DNA of 64,000 nucleotides from CAWDMN01 sp963803155 (GTDB taxonomy: Bacteria > Acidobacteriota > Terriglobia > Versatilivoradales > Versatilivoraceae). Below the pieces are notes generated by a model that worked only from the letters and a program-made list of their open reading frames with translations, was not told the DNA's origin and did no database searches. The position numbers and the translations under genes are program-made. Positions within the stretch are counted from its first letter, which is position 1; every line of letters starts with the position of its first letter. Positions 44,182-53,149 of the stretch are shown in pieces. The stretch is from assembly GCA_963803155.1 (NCBI GenBank), contig CAWDMN010000022.1, forward strand, positions 9,444 to 73,443, written 5' to 3'.

Positions 44182-46874
44182 TTTCGACGGTCTGGTTGGA
44201 AAACCTGGTTGCCTATACTGTTCAAATCAGTTTGCTGGTGATTGCCGGAAGCCTCTTCCCCTCGCTGTTTCATTTGAAAAGCCCCAGGGTGATGTATGCT
44301 TACTGGAGAGGTCTGCTCCTGGTTTGCCTCGTGCTGCCGCTCCTCCAGCCCTGGAAACCGGCGAATCCCCGCCCCTCTCCAGTGGCCCCACGAGACCAAA
44401 CCATGCGAGTGGAGGACTTGCGGGTCTTAAGCCCCGCGAATCCCAGCCTGAAGAGTGTTCCTCCGCAGGAGAAGAAAGCTGTTCCGCCAGGAGGCGGGAC
44501 CAACCGGCGCGCTTGGTTACACCCCTTTTTAGGAATGCTGAGCATTGTTCTGGCTGGCGGCGTGTTAATCCGGCTCGGTTTGCTTTCCATTGGGTTATGG
44601 CGCCTGCGCCGTTATCGAGGCTTTGCCAGACGTCTTTCCCCCTATCCTGAAGCGATTGAAGAGGCGCAAAAGAAAATCGGAGTCTGTCCGGAAATTTATG
44701 TTTCCAACAAAATAGACAGCCCGGCAACCTTCGGTCTGTTTCGGCCGAGCGTGCTGCTTCCGCACACCTTTTTGAAAATGGAAAAGAATCATCAGAGCGC
44801 CATTGCGCTCCACGAATTCCTGCATATTCGCCGCCTGGATTGGCTTTCCACGATGGCTGAAGAACTGATCCGGGGAGTGCTCTGGTTCCAGCCGGCCATC
44901 TGGTGGCTCTTGAACCGCGTCCAATCGTCCCGCGAAAACGTGGTGGACTGTGAAGTGGTCAAGCATACCCTGGCCCCGAAAGATTACATTCATGCTTTGC
45001 TCGAAGTGGCGGGCAAAAAAGGAAGGTGGGAAATGTCCCCAGCCCCTCTTTTCATGACCAGGCATCATCTTGTCGAGCGGATCAGGTTGATCATACAAAA
45101 TGCGCCGGTCTCACCTAGACGTTTAGTGCTGTTCTTGGCCACCAGTCTGCTGTTTTTGACTTTTCTTGGTGGTTTGGCGATTAGAGGTTTCCCCCTGCGG
45201 ACCGAAGTTTCTGCGACAAACGGATTCAACCAGGCTTCGGAACCCGGGAAGTCGGCGGCGGGAACCGGCTCAATTGCTGGCCAGGTGACGATTGGTTCGG
45301 CGCCAGCTTCTGGAATCCGGGTGTGTCTTTACGCGAAAATTCGCGCCCAAAGGCAAGAGAATCCGCTGGCTCAGATAACTACCGGCGAAGACGGGCGTTA
45401 CCTCTTCTCCAACCTGCCACCGGGCAACTATCGGGTGATGCAAAAGGATCCGCGCTACGTTGTGGGGGGAACCATGAACATGGAGAATGAACAGTTTCTA
45501 TCCTTGACGCTCGGCAAGGGCGAAAAGGTCGACAATTTCGATTTTGCGCTAATCAAAGGGGGAGTCATTTCTGGAAGAGTATCCGAGATCGATGGCCGGC
45601 CTCTTCGAGACTTCGATATCAATATATCCAATGTCAGCGAAAGAGATGGGCAGATTCCATTTAGTTATTCTTTAGCAAAGGATGAGCAGGGACATTACCA
45701 GTTCATCAATTTGCCGCCGGGACGTTACATCATCAGTGTCGGCGGATCCTACCCTAATAGCATTCCGGGGAAAATTATTGTTGCCAACCGCACCCCAGTC
45801 ACTTACTACCCAAATGTTGCGGATCAAGACAAGGCGAAGGTCATTGAATTAGCTGCAGGCGCAGTTGTTGACGGCATTGATTTTGTCTTGAGCCAGCCGG
45901 CCAAAGTATTTGGCGCGACGGGACGGGTGGTGGATTCCAAGACTGGCGCGCCGGTTGCCAACATGGAAATCAAGCTTTTCGTCCAGGAAGATGATACCTA
46001 CGTCGAAAAGGAAACTTCCCGGCCCGCCGATTCCACCGTTACAGGGGAATATCATATCGAAGGCCTGATGCCCGGACGATATGAAGTATATGCTTTCAGC
46101 CACGGCTATCCGAATTACTACAGCAGATCCGTTCCTCTCGAAATTGTGGACAAAGATTTGAAGAGAGTCGACATCAAGGCCCTACCCGGAGCTACTATCT
46201 CCGCCCAAACAAAGGTAGAGGGGAATTCTGATCCAGCCTCTCTAGCCCGGCTAATGGAGACGAGCATCAGCGTCGAGGTGGAAATGTTGGACCAAACTGA
46301 AAGACCCAGATTCATCGGCCCTTGGACTCTCAATCCTGACGGCAATCTTCGAATTCAGGGATTGCCGCCAGGAAGTGCCCAGTTTACCCTTTATCATCGA
46401 CCCAGCGCCCAACATAATTTCTCGCTTCAGCGGGTTGAAAGGGATGGGGTAGTTCAATCTGGAAAAATCGAACTTAAGGAAGGTGAACTGGTGAGTGGGA
46501 TCCAGTTGGTGCTCTCCCAGGGGACAGGAGTCTTGCATGGGCAAGTGAAGGTCCAGGGAGGAGAACTGCCCGCTGGTTCGAAGTTTTATATCAATGCCAG
46601 ACGACAAATAGATCCCGCCATCCGTGGAGCAATTGCCCAGGTTCCCGTCGACATGCGGGGGGGCAATTTTTTCTTTGACAACCTACCGATAGGAAACTAT
46701 GTCGTTGAAATGCTCCCCCACTTTCCTCGAACCTATTTTCAGAACCACCCCCTTTGGCGTCGTCCCTATCGAGTCCAACAAACGGCGACAATCAGTGAAG
46801 GGGGCGATACTGAAGTAAACCTGACTTTTGATTTGGAAAAGTTGCCAACAGGAAGCAGTTCCGTGCGGCCCTGA
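44178..46874 (+). CDS. BlaR1-like M56 protease with carboxypeptidase-regulatory-like sensor
   Basis: An 898-residue membrane sensor protease. Residues 1-340 are the M56 part: hydrophobic helices near 8-28, 38-58, 112-135 and 310-330, and the zinc motif ALHEFLHIRRLDW (His about 212), followed by SRENVVDCEVV. The extracellular part (about 345-898) is not a penicillin-binding domain. It consists of beta-sandwich modules clearly related to paralogues 1 and 2 upstream: TGSIAGQVTIGSAPASGIRV, PVTYYPNVADQDKAKVIELA and PLEIVDKDLKRV have direct counterparts there. Translation is coupled to BlaI. It is inferred to sense a surface ligand or the state of those secreted proteins. From 45,572 on it lies in the left arm of the giant palindrome. 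Confidence 0.9.
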   Translation: MISTVWLENLVAYTVQISLLVIAGSLFPSLFHLKSPRVMYAYWRGLLLVCLVLPLLQPWKPANPRPSPVAPRDQTMRVEDLRVLSPANPSLKSVPPQEKKAVPPGGGTNRRAWLHPFLGMLSIVLAGGVLIRLGLLSIGLWRLRRYRGFARRLSPYPEAIEEAQKKIGVCPEIYVSNKIDSPATFGLFRPSVLLPHTFLKMEKNHQSAIALHEFLHIRRLDWLSTMAEELIRGVLWFQPAIWWLLNRVQSSRENVVDCEVVKHTLAPKDYIHALLEVAGKKGRWEMSPAPLFMTRHHLVERIRLIIQNAPVSPRRLVLFLATSLLFLTFLGGLAIRGFPLRTEVSATNGFNQASEPGKSAAGTGSIAGQVTIGSAPASGIRVCLYAKIRAQRQENPLAQITTGEDGRYLFSNLPPGNYRVMQKDPRYVVGGTMNMENEQFLSLTLGKGEKVDNFDFALIKGGVISGRVSEIDGRPLRDFDINISNVSERDGQIPFSYSLAKDEQGHYQFINLPPGRYIISVGGSYPNSIPGKIIVANRTPVTYYPNVADQDKAKVIELAAGAVVDGIDFVLSQPAKVFGATGRVVDSKTGAPVANMEIKLFVQEDDTYVEKETSRPADSTVTGEYHIEGLMPGRYEVYAFSHGYPNYYSRSVPLEIVDKDLKRVDIKALPGATISAQTKVEGNSDPASLARLMETSISVEVEMLDQTERPRFIGPWTLNPDGNLRIQGLPPGSAQFTLYHRPSAQHNFSLQRVERDGVVQSGKIELKEGELVSGIQLVLSQGTGVLHGQVKVQGGELPAGSKFYINARRQIDPAIRGAIAQVPVDMRGGNFFFDNLPIGNYVVEMLPHFPRTYFQNHPLWRRPYRVQQTATISEGGDTEVNLTFDLEKLPTGSSSVRP

Positions 46875-46904
46875 TCTGGCCAAGCCAAAACCAAAAGAAG
46901 AAGT

Positions 46905-47082
46905 AACCACTCAGGTGGTAGCCAGTAGCCAGAATTCATTAGTCAGAATGAACTCGCCAGCAACGAGGTTTAATGCCCTTGTGGCGTGGCAAAAGGCTCA
47001 TAAGTTTTGGCGCAATCTTTTAGAGGCCTATTCGTTGGCCATTCTGGATTCTGACTCCTGAATTCCGTCTACCTGAGTAGTT
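46905..47082 (+). repeat. 178-bp element with terminal inverted repeats and S23-like ORF fragment
   Basis: The ends read AACCACTCAGGTGGTAGCCAG and, in complement, AACTACTCAGGTAGACGGAATT. Inside these are AGAATTCA..AGTCAGAAT and its inverted partner ATTCTGACTCCTGAATT. The core holds a short ORF (see 46,948). Diverged copies of the same element form the two sides of the palindrome centre (about 54,617-54,757 and 54,758-54,899), and its mirror copy lies at about 62,489-62,667. It looks like a small non-autonomous mobile or palindromic unit. Confidence 0.75.
46948..47061 (+). pseudogene. Truncated four-helix-bundle (S23/IVP-like) ORF
   Basis: A 37-codon ORF, MNSPATRFNALVAWQKAHKF followed by WRNLLEAYSLAILDSDS. 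The vWQKAH..w..lleaY pattern is the first helix of the 23S rRNA intervening-sequence protein (four-helix bundle) family, whose full-length members are about 115-125 residues. Only the first third is present, ending inside the element's inverted repeat. At the palindrome centre the equivalent ORF (from 54,764) is shifted by one base after HKF. It is probably a remnant carried by the repeat. Confidence 0.55.
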
Positions 47083-47585
47083 ACAAGAAAAAAACATTAA
47101 ACACAGAAGCCATAGAGAAAAATGAGGGGGAGAATCCTTCAATTCGATTCATGTCAATATCAGGTAAGGTTAACAAGCATGCATTCCTCTGAGAGCCTTT
47201 CTCCGCGTCCCTCTGTGGCCTCTGTGCTTTTTTTTGTCACTGGATCGGTGGGAGGTCAAGGTAAACCATTACCTATCTCAGGGTGCCACGGGCAAAGCTG
47301 AAAGCTTGCCCGTGCCTTCTGAACTTCGCTCGTGGGGGTCCTCGTGACGCGAGACAGCAGGGGGAAAGCAGCTTCATTTTTGAGCATATGTTTTACTGTC
47401 TGAATGATTACAGCAATCAATAAAAGGCGCATCATCTCAACCTTCCGAGGCAAGTTCATAAACTCAAGTTGTTCTGCTGGTGCAGACTTCTCGGGTTGGT
47501 GCGAGACAGATCCCCTCCTTGAAAAACACGGGCAAGCTTTCAGCTTTGCCCGTGGCACCCACAGAAAAATAGGTAGCATCGACTT
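47083..47585. other. Intergenic region with two palindromic repeat families
   Basis: No gene is supported. ACACAGAAGCCATAGAG (about 47,100) partly complements CTCTGTGGCCTCTGTGC (about 47,212-47,228). Separately, GCCACGGGCAAAGCTGAAAG/CTTGCCCGTG (47,284-47,312) and CACGGGCAAGCTTTCAGCTT (47,529-47,548) are two hairpins in opposite orientation. All recur inverted in the right arm. Confidence 0.6.
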
Positions 47586-47696
47586 TTATGATTCGCCAAT
47601 TTGAAAAAGATTCTCCCGGCCATTCCATTGCACCGAATTTGTCTGCGGCGGATCGGTGAACTGATTCATGAGTGCTCTCTGACGCCAGTAGTTCAT
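47586..47696 (-). CDS. Possible 36-aa protein downstream of the nuclease-like gene
   Basis: A 36-codon ORF (MNYWRQRALMNQFTDPPQTN, then SVQWNGRENLFQIGES) that begins 65 bases below the stop of the nuclease-like gene on the same strand. It has a good AGGGAGA Shine-Dalgarno. The frame is kept in the right-arm copy (61,868-61,978), with Asn2 changed to Lys. No family was recognised. It may be a genuine small protein or the start of a decayed gene. Confidence 0.35.
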   Translation of the reverse strand: MNYWRQRALMNQFTDPPQTNSVQWNGRENLFQIGES

Positions 47697-47760
47697 ATTG
47701 GTCTCCCTGAGTCACAGAAGTGAATGAATGAGATGCCAGCGAGGTGAACAGGTCAATCAA

Positions 47761-48518
47761 TTAGGCGTGGCGCCTGATTTTCCCGGAGGCCAGCCGATAC
47801 TGGATTCCGCTTCGATTGCGGGACAAAACCTGCAACAGGCCATGGATACGAAGAAAGTAGGTCATTCGTTGGGCCAGATAGGCGGGAATAGCCAATTCTT
47901 TGGCTAACTGGGTGGAATGAAAAACCTCGGGCAATTTAACTGGAAGCAAGCGGAGAAAGTCACGAGGCGTCTTGAAAAGTTCGCGTCGTTGAATTTCGAT
48001 GAGCACCCTGTCTTGTATGCTCTGCCGGTTCGATCGCCGCCAGGCCCCGCGCCCATCGTTGCGGCGATGTTCCTCCTCCCGCGTGAGCAGAACTTCCAGG
48101 GAAAAGTGGGGATGAGCCGCCAAACCGCTCAGGAAAACCAACTCGTTAAATACCTCCAGCAGCTTGGCAGGCGCGGGGAACGCCTCCGAGCGATCTCCCG
48201 CGTGCCGGAACGGTCGAATTGGACCAGGATTTTTTCCACGGGTATCGTGGTAACCAACCGGATGGGATAATCAGGGAGCAACCGTGCCAGCTTCAGTTTT
48301 ATGGCGGAAAAAGCGGTCGTCTGAATTTCCACCAGCAGCGGTCCGCGCTGCACGTCGGCATACCATCGGCCAATCTTTACTTCCGTCGCAAAAGTGCCAC
48401 CATCCGAATAAAGCCACTTCAACTGTTCATGCAGATGGGTCTGGCTTCTTTGCTTTGAGTCGGGCGGAGGGATGGTTTCAGGCAATGGGAAAAACGTGGC
48501 TGCGAAGGATTTTTTCAT
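47761..48518 (-). pseudogene. PD-(D/E)XK-like protein, frameshifted in this arm
   Basis: The first 129 codons (MKKSFAATFFPLPETIPP onward) contain FATEVKIGRWYADVQRG and LLVEIQTTAFSAIKLKLARL, an E-D-ExQ arrangement like a PD-(D/E)XK nuclease core. The second part (from codon about 124, SGLAAHPHFSLEVLLTREEE to QYRLASGKIRRHA) looks like a winged-helix domain. A one-base loss near 48,167-48,171 joins the wrong frames here. The right arm has the missing base but two other small deletions. Merging both arms yields one intact frame of about 250 residues. Family name and function are not known; nuclease activity is inferred from the motif. Confidence 0.65.
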
Positions 48519-48958
48519 AGTCTTGGGTAGATCAAATGGTTCATGCCCTCACGCTGGGATAAAAGTTCGAAATATGGGGTAGGATGCGTTGGGCCGCGGC
48601 TTATCAGGTCCGTCATCTGACGGATAACGTATCATCTGTGAAGCAGAGCCGCAGCGCCGATGCGTTACGCCCGTCTGCTGACGGACTAACGCATCCACAA
48701 AATGTGCTCCATGGGAAACTCTGCTCAGGCCAGCCTCTCCTGAATCTCCGCCAGGCGGCGGGCAACTTGAAAGCCATGCGGACAGCGAACTGTGCAAGCT
48801 GGACGATCCTCGCCACGGGTCCGTCGGATTTTTTCAGGAAGAGTCAGGTATTTCTGGCGGCCCAGGTTGAATTGGCATAGGTCTGAGCATACATGCCGAA
48901 GCGCAGAATATGGGCGACTGGCAGCCCGGAGCGGCACTCCCTTTGTTCTTTCTAATTT
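48519..48958. other. Intergenic region with GTCCGTCA-type inverted repeats
   Basis: Contains GTCCGTCATCTGACGGA (about 48,609-48,625) and CCCGTCTGCTGACGGAC (about 48,669-48,685), each a small palindrome. The block ending at 48,937 resembles a decayed coding fragment in several broken frames (LGRQKYLTLPEKIRR on the minus strand), but nothing is identifiable. Confidence 0.5.
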
Positions 48959-49972
48959 TCATCGAGACTCTTCGGAATCCCCGGGCACCAATTCGGAATG
49001 TTTCTTCAAATGGTCCACCAACAAATCAATTTGTGTGTAAGCCACGGCGGTGTAAGTGTCGGCGGCGCCATAGTAAATGGCAATTCGGCCCGTAGCCGCA
49101 TCCTGTAACGTGGCACAGGGAAAGGCTACATTGGGGACGAAGCCGGTAGTCTCATATTCTTTTTCAGGAGTAAGCAAGTAGTTTTGGGTGCGATATAAAA
49201 CTTTGGACGGAACTTCGAGGTCCAGCAAAGCCGCTCCGAAACTGTATACGAATCCATTACAGGTTCCAGTCACCCCATGATAGAACAAGAGCCATCCTTC
49301 CGTGGTTTCAATCGGGATTGGCCCAGCCCCGATTTTCACGTTTTGCCACCAGCCTGAGCCTCCGCGAGTCATGACTCTGCGATGTTTGCCCCAATAAATA
49401 AGATCAGGGCTTTCGCTCAGGTAAATATCCCCAAAAGGAGTGTGGCCGCTATCGCTCGGCCGGCTGAGCATCAGGTAATGACCGTTGACTTTGCGGGGAA
49501 ATAGAACTCCATTGCGGTTAAACGGGATAAAGGGATTCTCCAGACGGACGAATTCCTTGAAATCCCTCGTCATTCCCAGTCCCAGTGCCGCGCCTCCGAA
49601 ATCCGTGCACCAGACGATGTAGTAGACTCCATCCAATTTCACCAGCCGAGGGTCATAGGCGTAATTGGGACGATAAGGATTGCCTTGCTCATCTTTCCAG
49701 GCAATTTCCTCGTTCTCAATTTCCCATTTCAAGCCATCCCGGCTCCGGCCCGCATGAAGCAAGGCTTTCCCATGTTTCTGGTCCGCCCGGAACACTCCCG
49801 CAAATCCGTCCTGATAGGGGACCACAGCGCTGTTGAATATTCGGGCTGTCTTCGGAGTGGGATTCCAGGAAATGATCGGATTGGCGGTATGCCGCCAAAT
49901 AACTTCGGAACATCCAAGGGGTCTCTCCTGCCAAGGGATGTTGTTCAACACGGGCCCAATAATTTTTATCAT
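48959..49972 (-). CDS. GH130 family beta-mannoside phosphorylase/hydrolase-like protein
   Basis: A 337-residue five-bladed beta-propeller enzyme of glycoside hydrolase family 130. Typical elements are HTANPIISWNPTPKTARIFNSA (in two pieces), GVFRAD, the catalytic-region YAYDPRLVKLDGVYYIVWCTD, IGAGPIPIETTEGWLLFYHGV and the C-terminal GRIAIYYGAADTYTAVA. The family phosphorolyses or hydrolyses beta-1,2- or beta-1,4-mannosides; the exact substrate cannot be told here. It has no signal peptide, so it is cytoplasmic. The start at 49972 has GGAGG upstream. The mirror copy in the right arm is frameshifted near its 3' end and has one Arg to Leu change (LSRPSD to LSLPSD). Confidence 0.88.
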   Translation of the reverse strand: MIKIIGPVLNNIPWQERPLGCSEVIWRHTANPIISWNPTPKTARIFNSAVVPYQDGFAGVFRADQKHGKALLHAGRSRDGLKWEIENEEIAWKDEQGNPYRPNYAYDPRLVKLDGVYYIVWCTDFGGAALGLGMTRDFKEFVRLENPFIPFNRNGVLFPRKVNGHYLMLSRPSDSGHTPFGDIYLSESPDLIYWGKHRRVMTRGGSGWWQNVKIGAGPIPIETTEGWLLFYHGVTGTCNGFVYSFGAALLDLEVPSKVLYRTQNYLLTPEKEYETTGFVPNVAFPCATLQDAATGRIAIYYGAADTYTAVAYTQIDLLVDHLKKHSELVPGDSEESR

Positions 49973-51025
49973 CTTGAAAAAGCCTCCTTCCCGCGGTTCA
50001 GTTCAAGTCTTTGGCATTTTGGCATAGAACGGGGGGATTTTTCTCGAATAATATCGGCATTGAGTGCAACCAAACATGACGTACAGAAGAAATCAATTGC
50101 AATGCCGTTCATTTTGAAGTGCGCGGACACGTCTGCGCACTCCCTGGAGTCTCAACATTTTTTGAAAGAACGGAATAGCTCAGGTTCAAGGTAATACTTG
50201 GTACCTTTTTTACAATCCTGAGAGTGCCTTGTCGCCTGATCCTGGCAAGAGCAGGGCCGGCCTTTCAAGGCCGGCTTCACGGATAACCTATTGCGGATGC
50301 GTCGCGTAGCGACGGTGGAAATTTGGCCAAACGGCTGGATCAAACGTCGCTACGCGACGCATCGGCCATGGGTCGCCGATTCCCGTGGGATAAATCCCAC
50401 GGCTACCCTCAAATCCTCGCTATGCGAGGAATTCCGTCTATGGGCTCGTAAATAAATTACCGGTACAACTAAACTCCTCTCCTTACACAAGGTTGTTAAA
50501 TCCGTCCTGGCGGAAGGGGAATGACGCGGCCGCAAGGCCGCATCAGGGGTGGTCTGAAGTCTTTGACTGGCGGGAAGCCGCAGCATTCGCACCACCCCGG
50601 CCTCGACTTCGTCTCGGCCACCCCTCCTCGTCCGAGGAGGGGACTTTTGAACTGGTATTTTACTTGCGATGCCTAACGACGAAAGCAATATCCATGGCAA
50701 TCCTCTTTCGCATATTTTTCAGCCTCACAAGAACATAAAATCCCAGCGAAATTCCTCTGTATCCTTGGAGTGTCTTTTATTAATTGTAGCCTCTGCTTAT
50801 CAAGGACTGTGCTCCATCCCGTTTTGCTCAACTTTGGCCTTTTTATTTTGCCCATTCAAGAAGGGAAAGATGTTGAAACTCCAGGGGAGTGCGCGGACTC
50901 GTCCGCCCCACTCCAAACGGATCCTCTCACTTTTTAATTTAACCCTTCGGGTTCAGTCCCCCCCTGAACGATTGCCTTTTAAATGCACCCACTGGGTGGT
51001 AAGAAAATATTTTTCCGTTAAAATG
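49973..51025. other. 1.05-kb intergenic region built largely of palindromic repeats
   Basis: No supported gene. It contains a perfect 19-bp stem GATGCGTCGCGTAGCGACG with its complement (50,296-50,314 and 50,345-50,363), CCGTGGGATAAATCCCACGG (50,383-50,402), CCTCGCTATGCGAGG (50,415-50,429), GGCCGCAAGGCC (50,529-50,540) and CTCCTCGTCCGAGGAG (about 50,623-50,638). GCGCGGACACGTCTGCGCAC (50,121-50,140) and GCGCGGACTCGTCCGC are related blocks at both ends. This is a dense cluster of unrelated hairpins. Confidence 0.7.
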
Positions 51026-51060
51026 GACTAGCAGTCTAAATAAATGACCGCTGAGTCATT
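51026..51060. promoter_or_regulatory. Candidate TetR operators upstream of second efflux operon
   Basis: Two inverted repeats lie directly before the TetR gene: GACT-AGC-AGTC (51026-51036) and AATGAC-CGCTGA-GTCATT (51043-51060). Both share a GACT/AGTC or TGAC/GTCA core typical of TetR-family sites, and they end 17 bases before the ATG. Autoregulation is inferred. Confidence 0.55.
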
Positions 51061-51077
51061 TTCGAAAGGATGCCTCG

Positions 51078-51680
51078 ATGGTGAAGACGAAGCGGGAAAT
51101 TGTGGTAGAGTTCCGGACGCATGAAATTCTGAACGCCGCGCACACTCTGTTTGCGCGCAAAGGTTTCACCGCAACAACCATGGATGAGGTTGCGGAAGAA
51201 GCCGGCATGGCCAAAGGAACGCTTTACCTTTATTTTTCTTCGAAGCGGGACATCTATCTGAAGGCCCTCCATGTGGCTGCGACGGGAATTCTGGAGCAAA
51301 GCCAAAAAGAGATGTCCACACATCGCCATATTCCGCAAAAAATCCGGGCCTTCCTCCTTTCGCGATTGAAATACGTGGAAGAACACCGTGATTTTTGCAA
51401 AATTTATTTTCAGGAGTTCGGGAGCCAGCTTCATCCCGCCGCGGTCGAGAAAGAATTTCGCGTTCTGAATCAGCGCGGGATCCAGGTTTTGATGCAAGCT
51501 TTGGAGGAGGCCCGCCGTAGAAAAGAGATTCGTCCCGTCAGGATGGAGCTGGCTGCTGCGGTGATTATGGATATGATCCGGAGTCTGATAGTGCGAAGGC
51601 TTTGGGGCAGCGCTAAGCGAAGCCTTGAGGAGGATTGTGATTTTTTATGCGATATGATTTTAAAAGGAATTGGGGTTTAA
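51078..51680 (+). CDS. TetR/AcrR family transcriptional regulator (efflux operon 2)
   Basis: A 200-residue TetR-family regulator with HTH residues about 14-60 (EILNAAHTLFARKGFTATTM, then AGMAKGTLYLYFSSKRDIYL) and a C-terminal TetR_C-like helical domain. AAAGGA lies 8 bases before the ATG. It overlaps the next gene (TolC) and heads a TetR-TolC-EmrA operon. An identical copy occupies 57,889-58,491 in the right arm. Confidence 0.92.
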   Translation: MVKTKREIVVEFRTHEILNAAHTLFARKGFTATTMDEVAEEAGMAKGTLYLYFSSKRDIYLKALHVAATGILEQSQKEMSTHRHIPQKIRAFLLSRLKYVEEHRDFCKIYFQEFGSQLHPAAVEKEFRVLNQRGIQVLMQALEEARRRKEIRPVRMELAAAVIMDMIRSLIVRRLWGSAKRSLEEDCDFLCDMILKGIGV

Positions 51681-53149
51681 GGTGCTCGAGAGTGGCTGCC
51701 TGGGCGCTATTTTTCATGATTTTGCCATCGCAACCGCACGCTCAAAATCCGGCCGGCTCATCGTCCGGGAGCGAGCCCATGCAGCTCCGCCAAACCATCT
51801 CGCAGCCAGCCGCCAACTTGACGGAATTCAGCCAGTCAAGTCCTCTGCTGGGATCCGTGCCGCAAGGCGCGGCGACTCACGATGAATTGCCTCTCTCACT
51901 GGCTGAAGCCATTTCGAAAGGGCTTCGGTTTAATTTGGGGGCCATCCTCTCCAGCCAGGATGCACGGGCTGTCCGGGGTGCCCGCTTGTTGGCTCTGAGT
52001 CAACTGCTACCCAACCTTTCGGTACAATTGACCCAACTGTCTCAACAGATCAACCTCGCGGCATTGGGATTTACCGGTTTTCCTGGAATTCCGCAAATTG
52101 TCGGCCCCTTTTCCGTATCGGATGTCAGGGCTAATCTTCATCAGTCTTTGCTGAATTTCAGCGCCATTCGCAATTACCAGGCTGCCGGACAGGAAACCAA
52201 GGCAGCCGATTTTTCGAGCCTCGATACCCGGGAAATGGTGGTGGTAGCGGTCACCAACTTATACCTTATGGCTTTATCCGGCCATAGCCGTGTCGATGCC
52301 GCCGCGGCCCAAGTGACCTCCGCCGAAGCCATTTACAAGCAAGCGGCTGATTTCAAACAGGCGGGGGTAGTTCCGGCCATTGAGGTGTTGCGTGCTCAGG
52401 TTCGACTCCAGGCTGAGCAGCAACGGCTGATTTTTTTCCGGAATGAGTTCGAGAAGGAAAAGCTCCGCCTGGCTCGCGCCATCGGTTTGCCAGACGGCCA
52501 GCAGGTTCACTTGGTTGATTTTGCTCCATATAAGCCGATGCCGGTTTTGACCGCGGAAGAGGCTCTCGCGCGAGCCTTGGAGGCGCGGACGGACTTTCAG
52601 AGCATGCTGGCCCATGTGCGGGCGGCTGAATTCCGCGCACGTTCCGCCCGCGCGGGCCATCTTCCCTCGATTGATTTTTCGGGCAATTATGGAGTAATCG
52701 GACAGAGTTTTTCCAACTCGCACGGAACCTATACCGCGGCACTCAGCTTAAATGTTCCGATATTCCTGGGGAAGCGCGTCCAGGCGGAAGTCCAGGAAGC
52801 CCAGGCTCAACTGGAACAACGTCGGGCCCAATTGGAGGATTTGCGAGGCCGTGTCGCTTTTGAAGTGCGTTCCGTTTTTTTGGATCTGAAGGCAGCCAAC
52901 GATCAGGTGCAGGTCGCCCAGTCGGCCGTCAATCTGGCGCAACAACAATTGAACCAGTCCCGCGACCGTTTTGCGGCGGGGGTCACCAGCAACCTCGAAG
53001 TGGTTCAGGCGCAGGAAGCCGTGGCTACTGCCGACGAAAACTTGATCTCTAGTCTTTATGCCTACAATATGGCCAAGGCGTCACTTGCCAAGGCCATGGG
53101 TACAGCGGAAAAAAGTATTCCATCCATTTTGGAGGGGGGGACACCCTAA
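51647..53149 (+). CDS. TolC-like outer-membrane efflux protein (efflux operon 2)
   Basis: A 500-residue OMF-family channel. A signal sequence (about 15-32, ending QPHA) is followed by a Ser-rich linker and two OEP repeats (PLSLAEAISKGLRFNLGAIL, IEVLRAQVRLQAEQQRLIFF, LEVVQAQEAVATADENL). The frame overlaps the TetR stop by 34 bases; a GTG at 51692 with AAGGTG upstream is an alternative start that keeps the signal peptide. Its stop TAA overlaps the EmrA ATG by one base. The right-arm copy has a substitution and an inserted base near the Ser-rich linker that shift its N terminus. Confidence 0.9.
   Translation: MRYDFKRNWGLRCSRVAAWALFFMILPSQPHAQNPAGSSSGSEPMQLRQTISQPAANLTEFSQSSPLLGSVPQGAATHDELPLSLAEAISKGLRFNLGAILSSQDARAVRGARLLALSQLLPNLSVQLTQLSQQINLAALGFTGFPGIPQIVGPFSVSDVRANLHQSLLNFSAIRNYQAAGQETKAADFSSLDTREMVVVAVTNLYLMALSGHSRVDAAAAQVTSAEAIYKQAADFKQAGVVPAIEVLRAQVRLQAEQQRLIFFRNEFEKEKLRLARAIGLPDGQQVHLVDFAPYKPMPVLTAEEALARALEARTDFQSMLAHVRAAEFRARSARAGHLPSIDFSGNYGVIGQSFSNSHGTYTAALSLNVPIFLGKRVQAEVQEAQAQLEQRRAQLEDLRGRVAFEVRSVFLDLKAANDQVQVAQSAVNLAQQQLNQSRDRFAAGVTSNLEVVQAQEAVATADENLISSLYAYNMAKASLAKAMGTAEKSIPSILEGGTP

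Noticed and set aside
44178..46874. Beta-lactam sensor BlaR1
   Set aside because: The M56 part is present but the ectodomain is beta-sandwich repeats with no SxxK penicillin-binding motifs, so a resistance call is not justified.
48725..48937. A 70-codon ORF with LGRQKYLTLPEKIRR
   Set aside because: It looks protein-like but no family could be named, it lacks a credible start, and alternative frames overlap; left as a possible decayed fragment.
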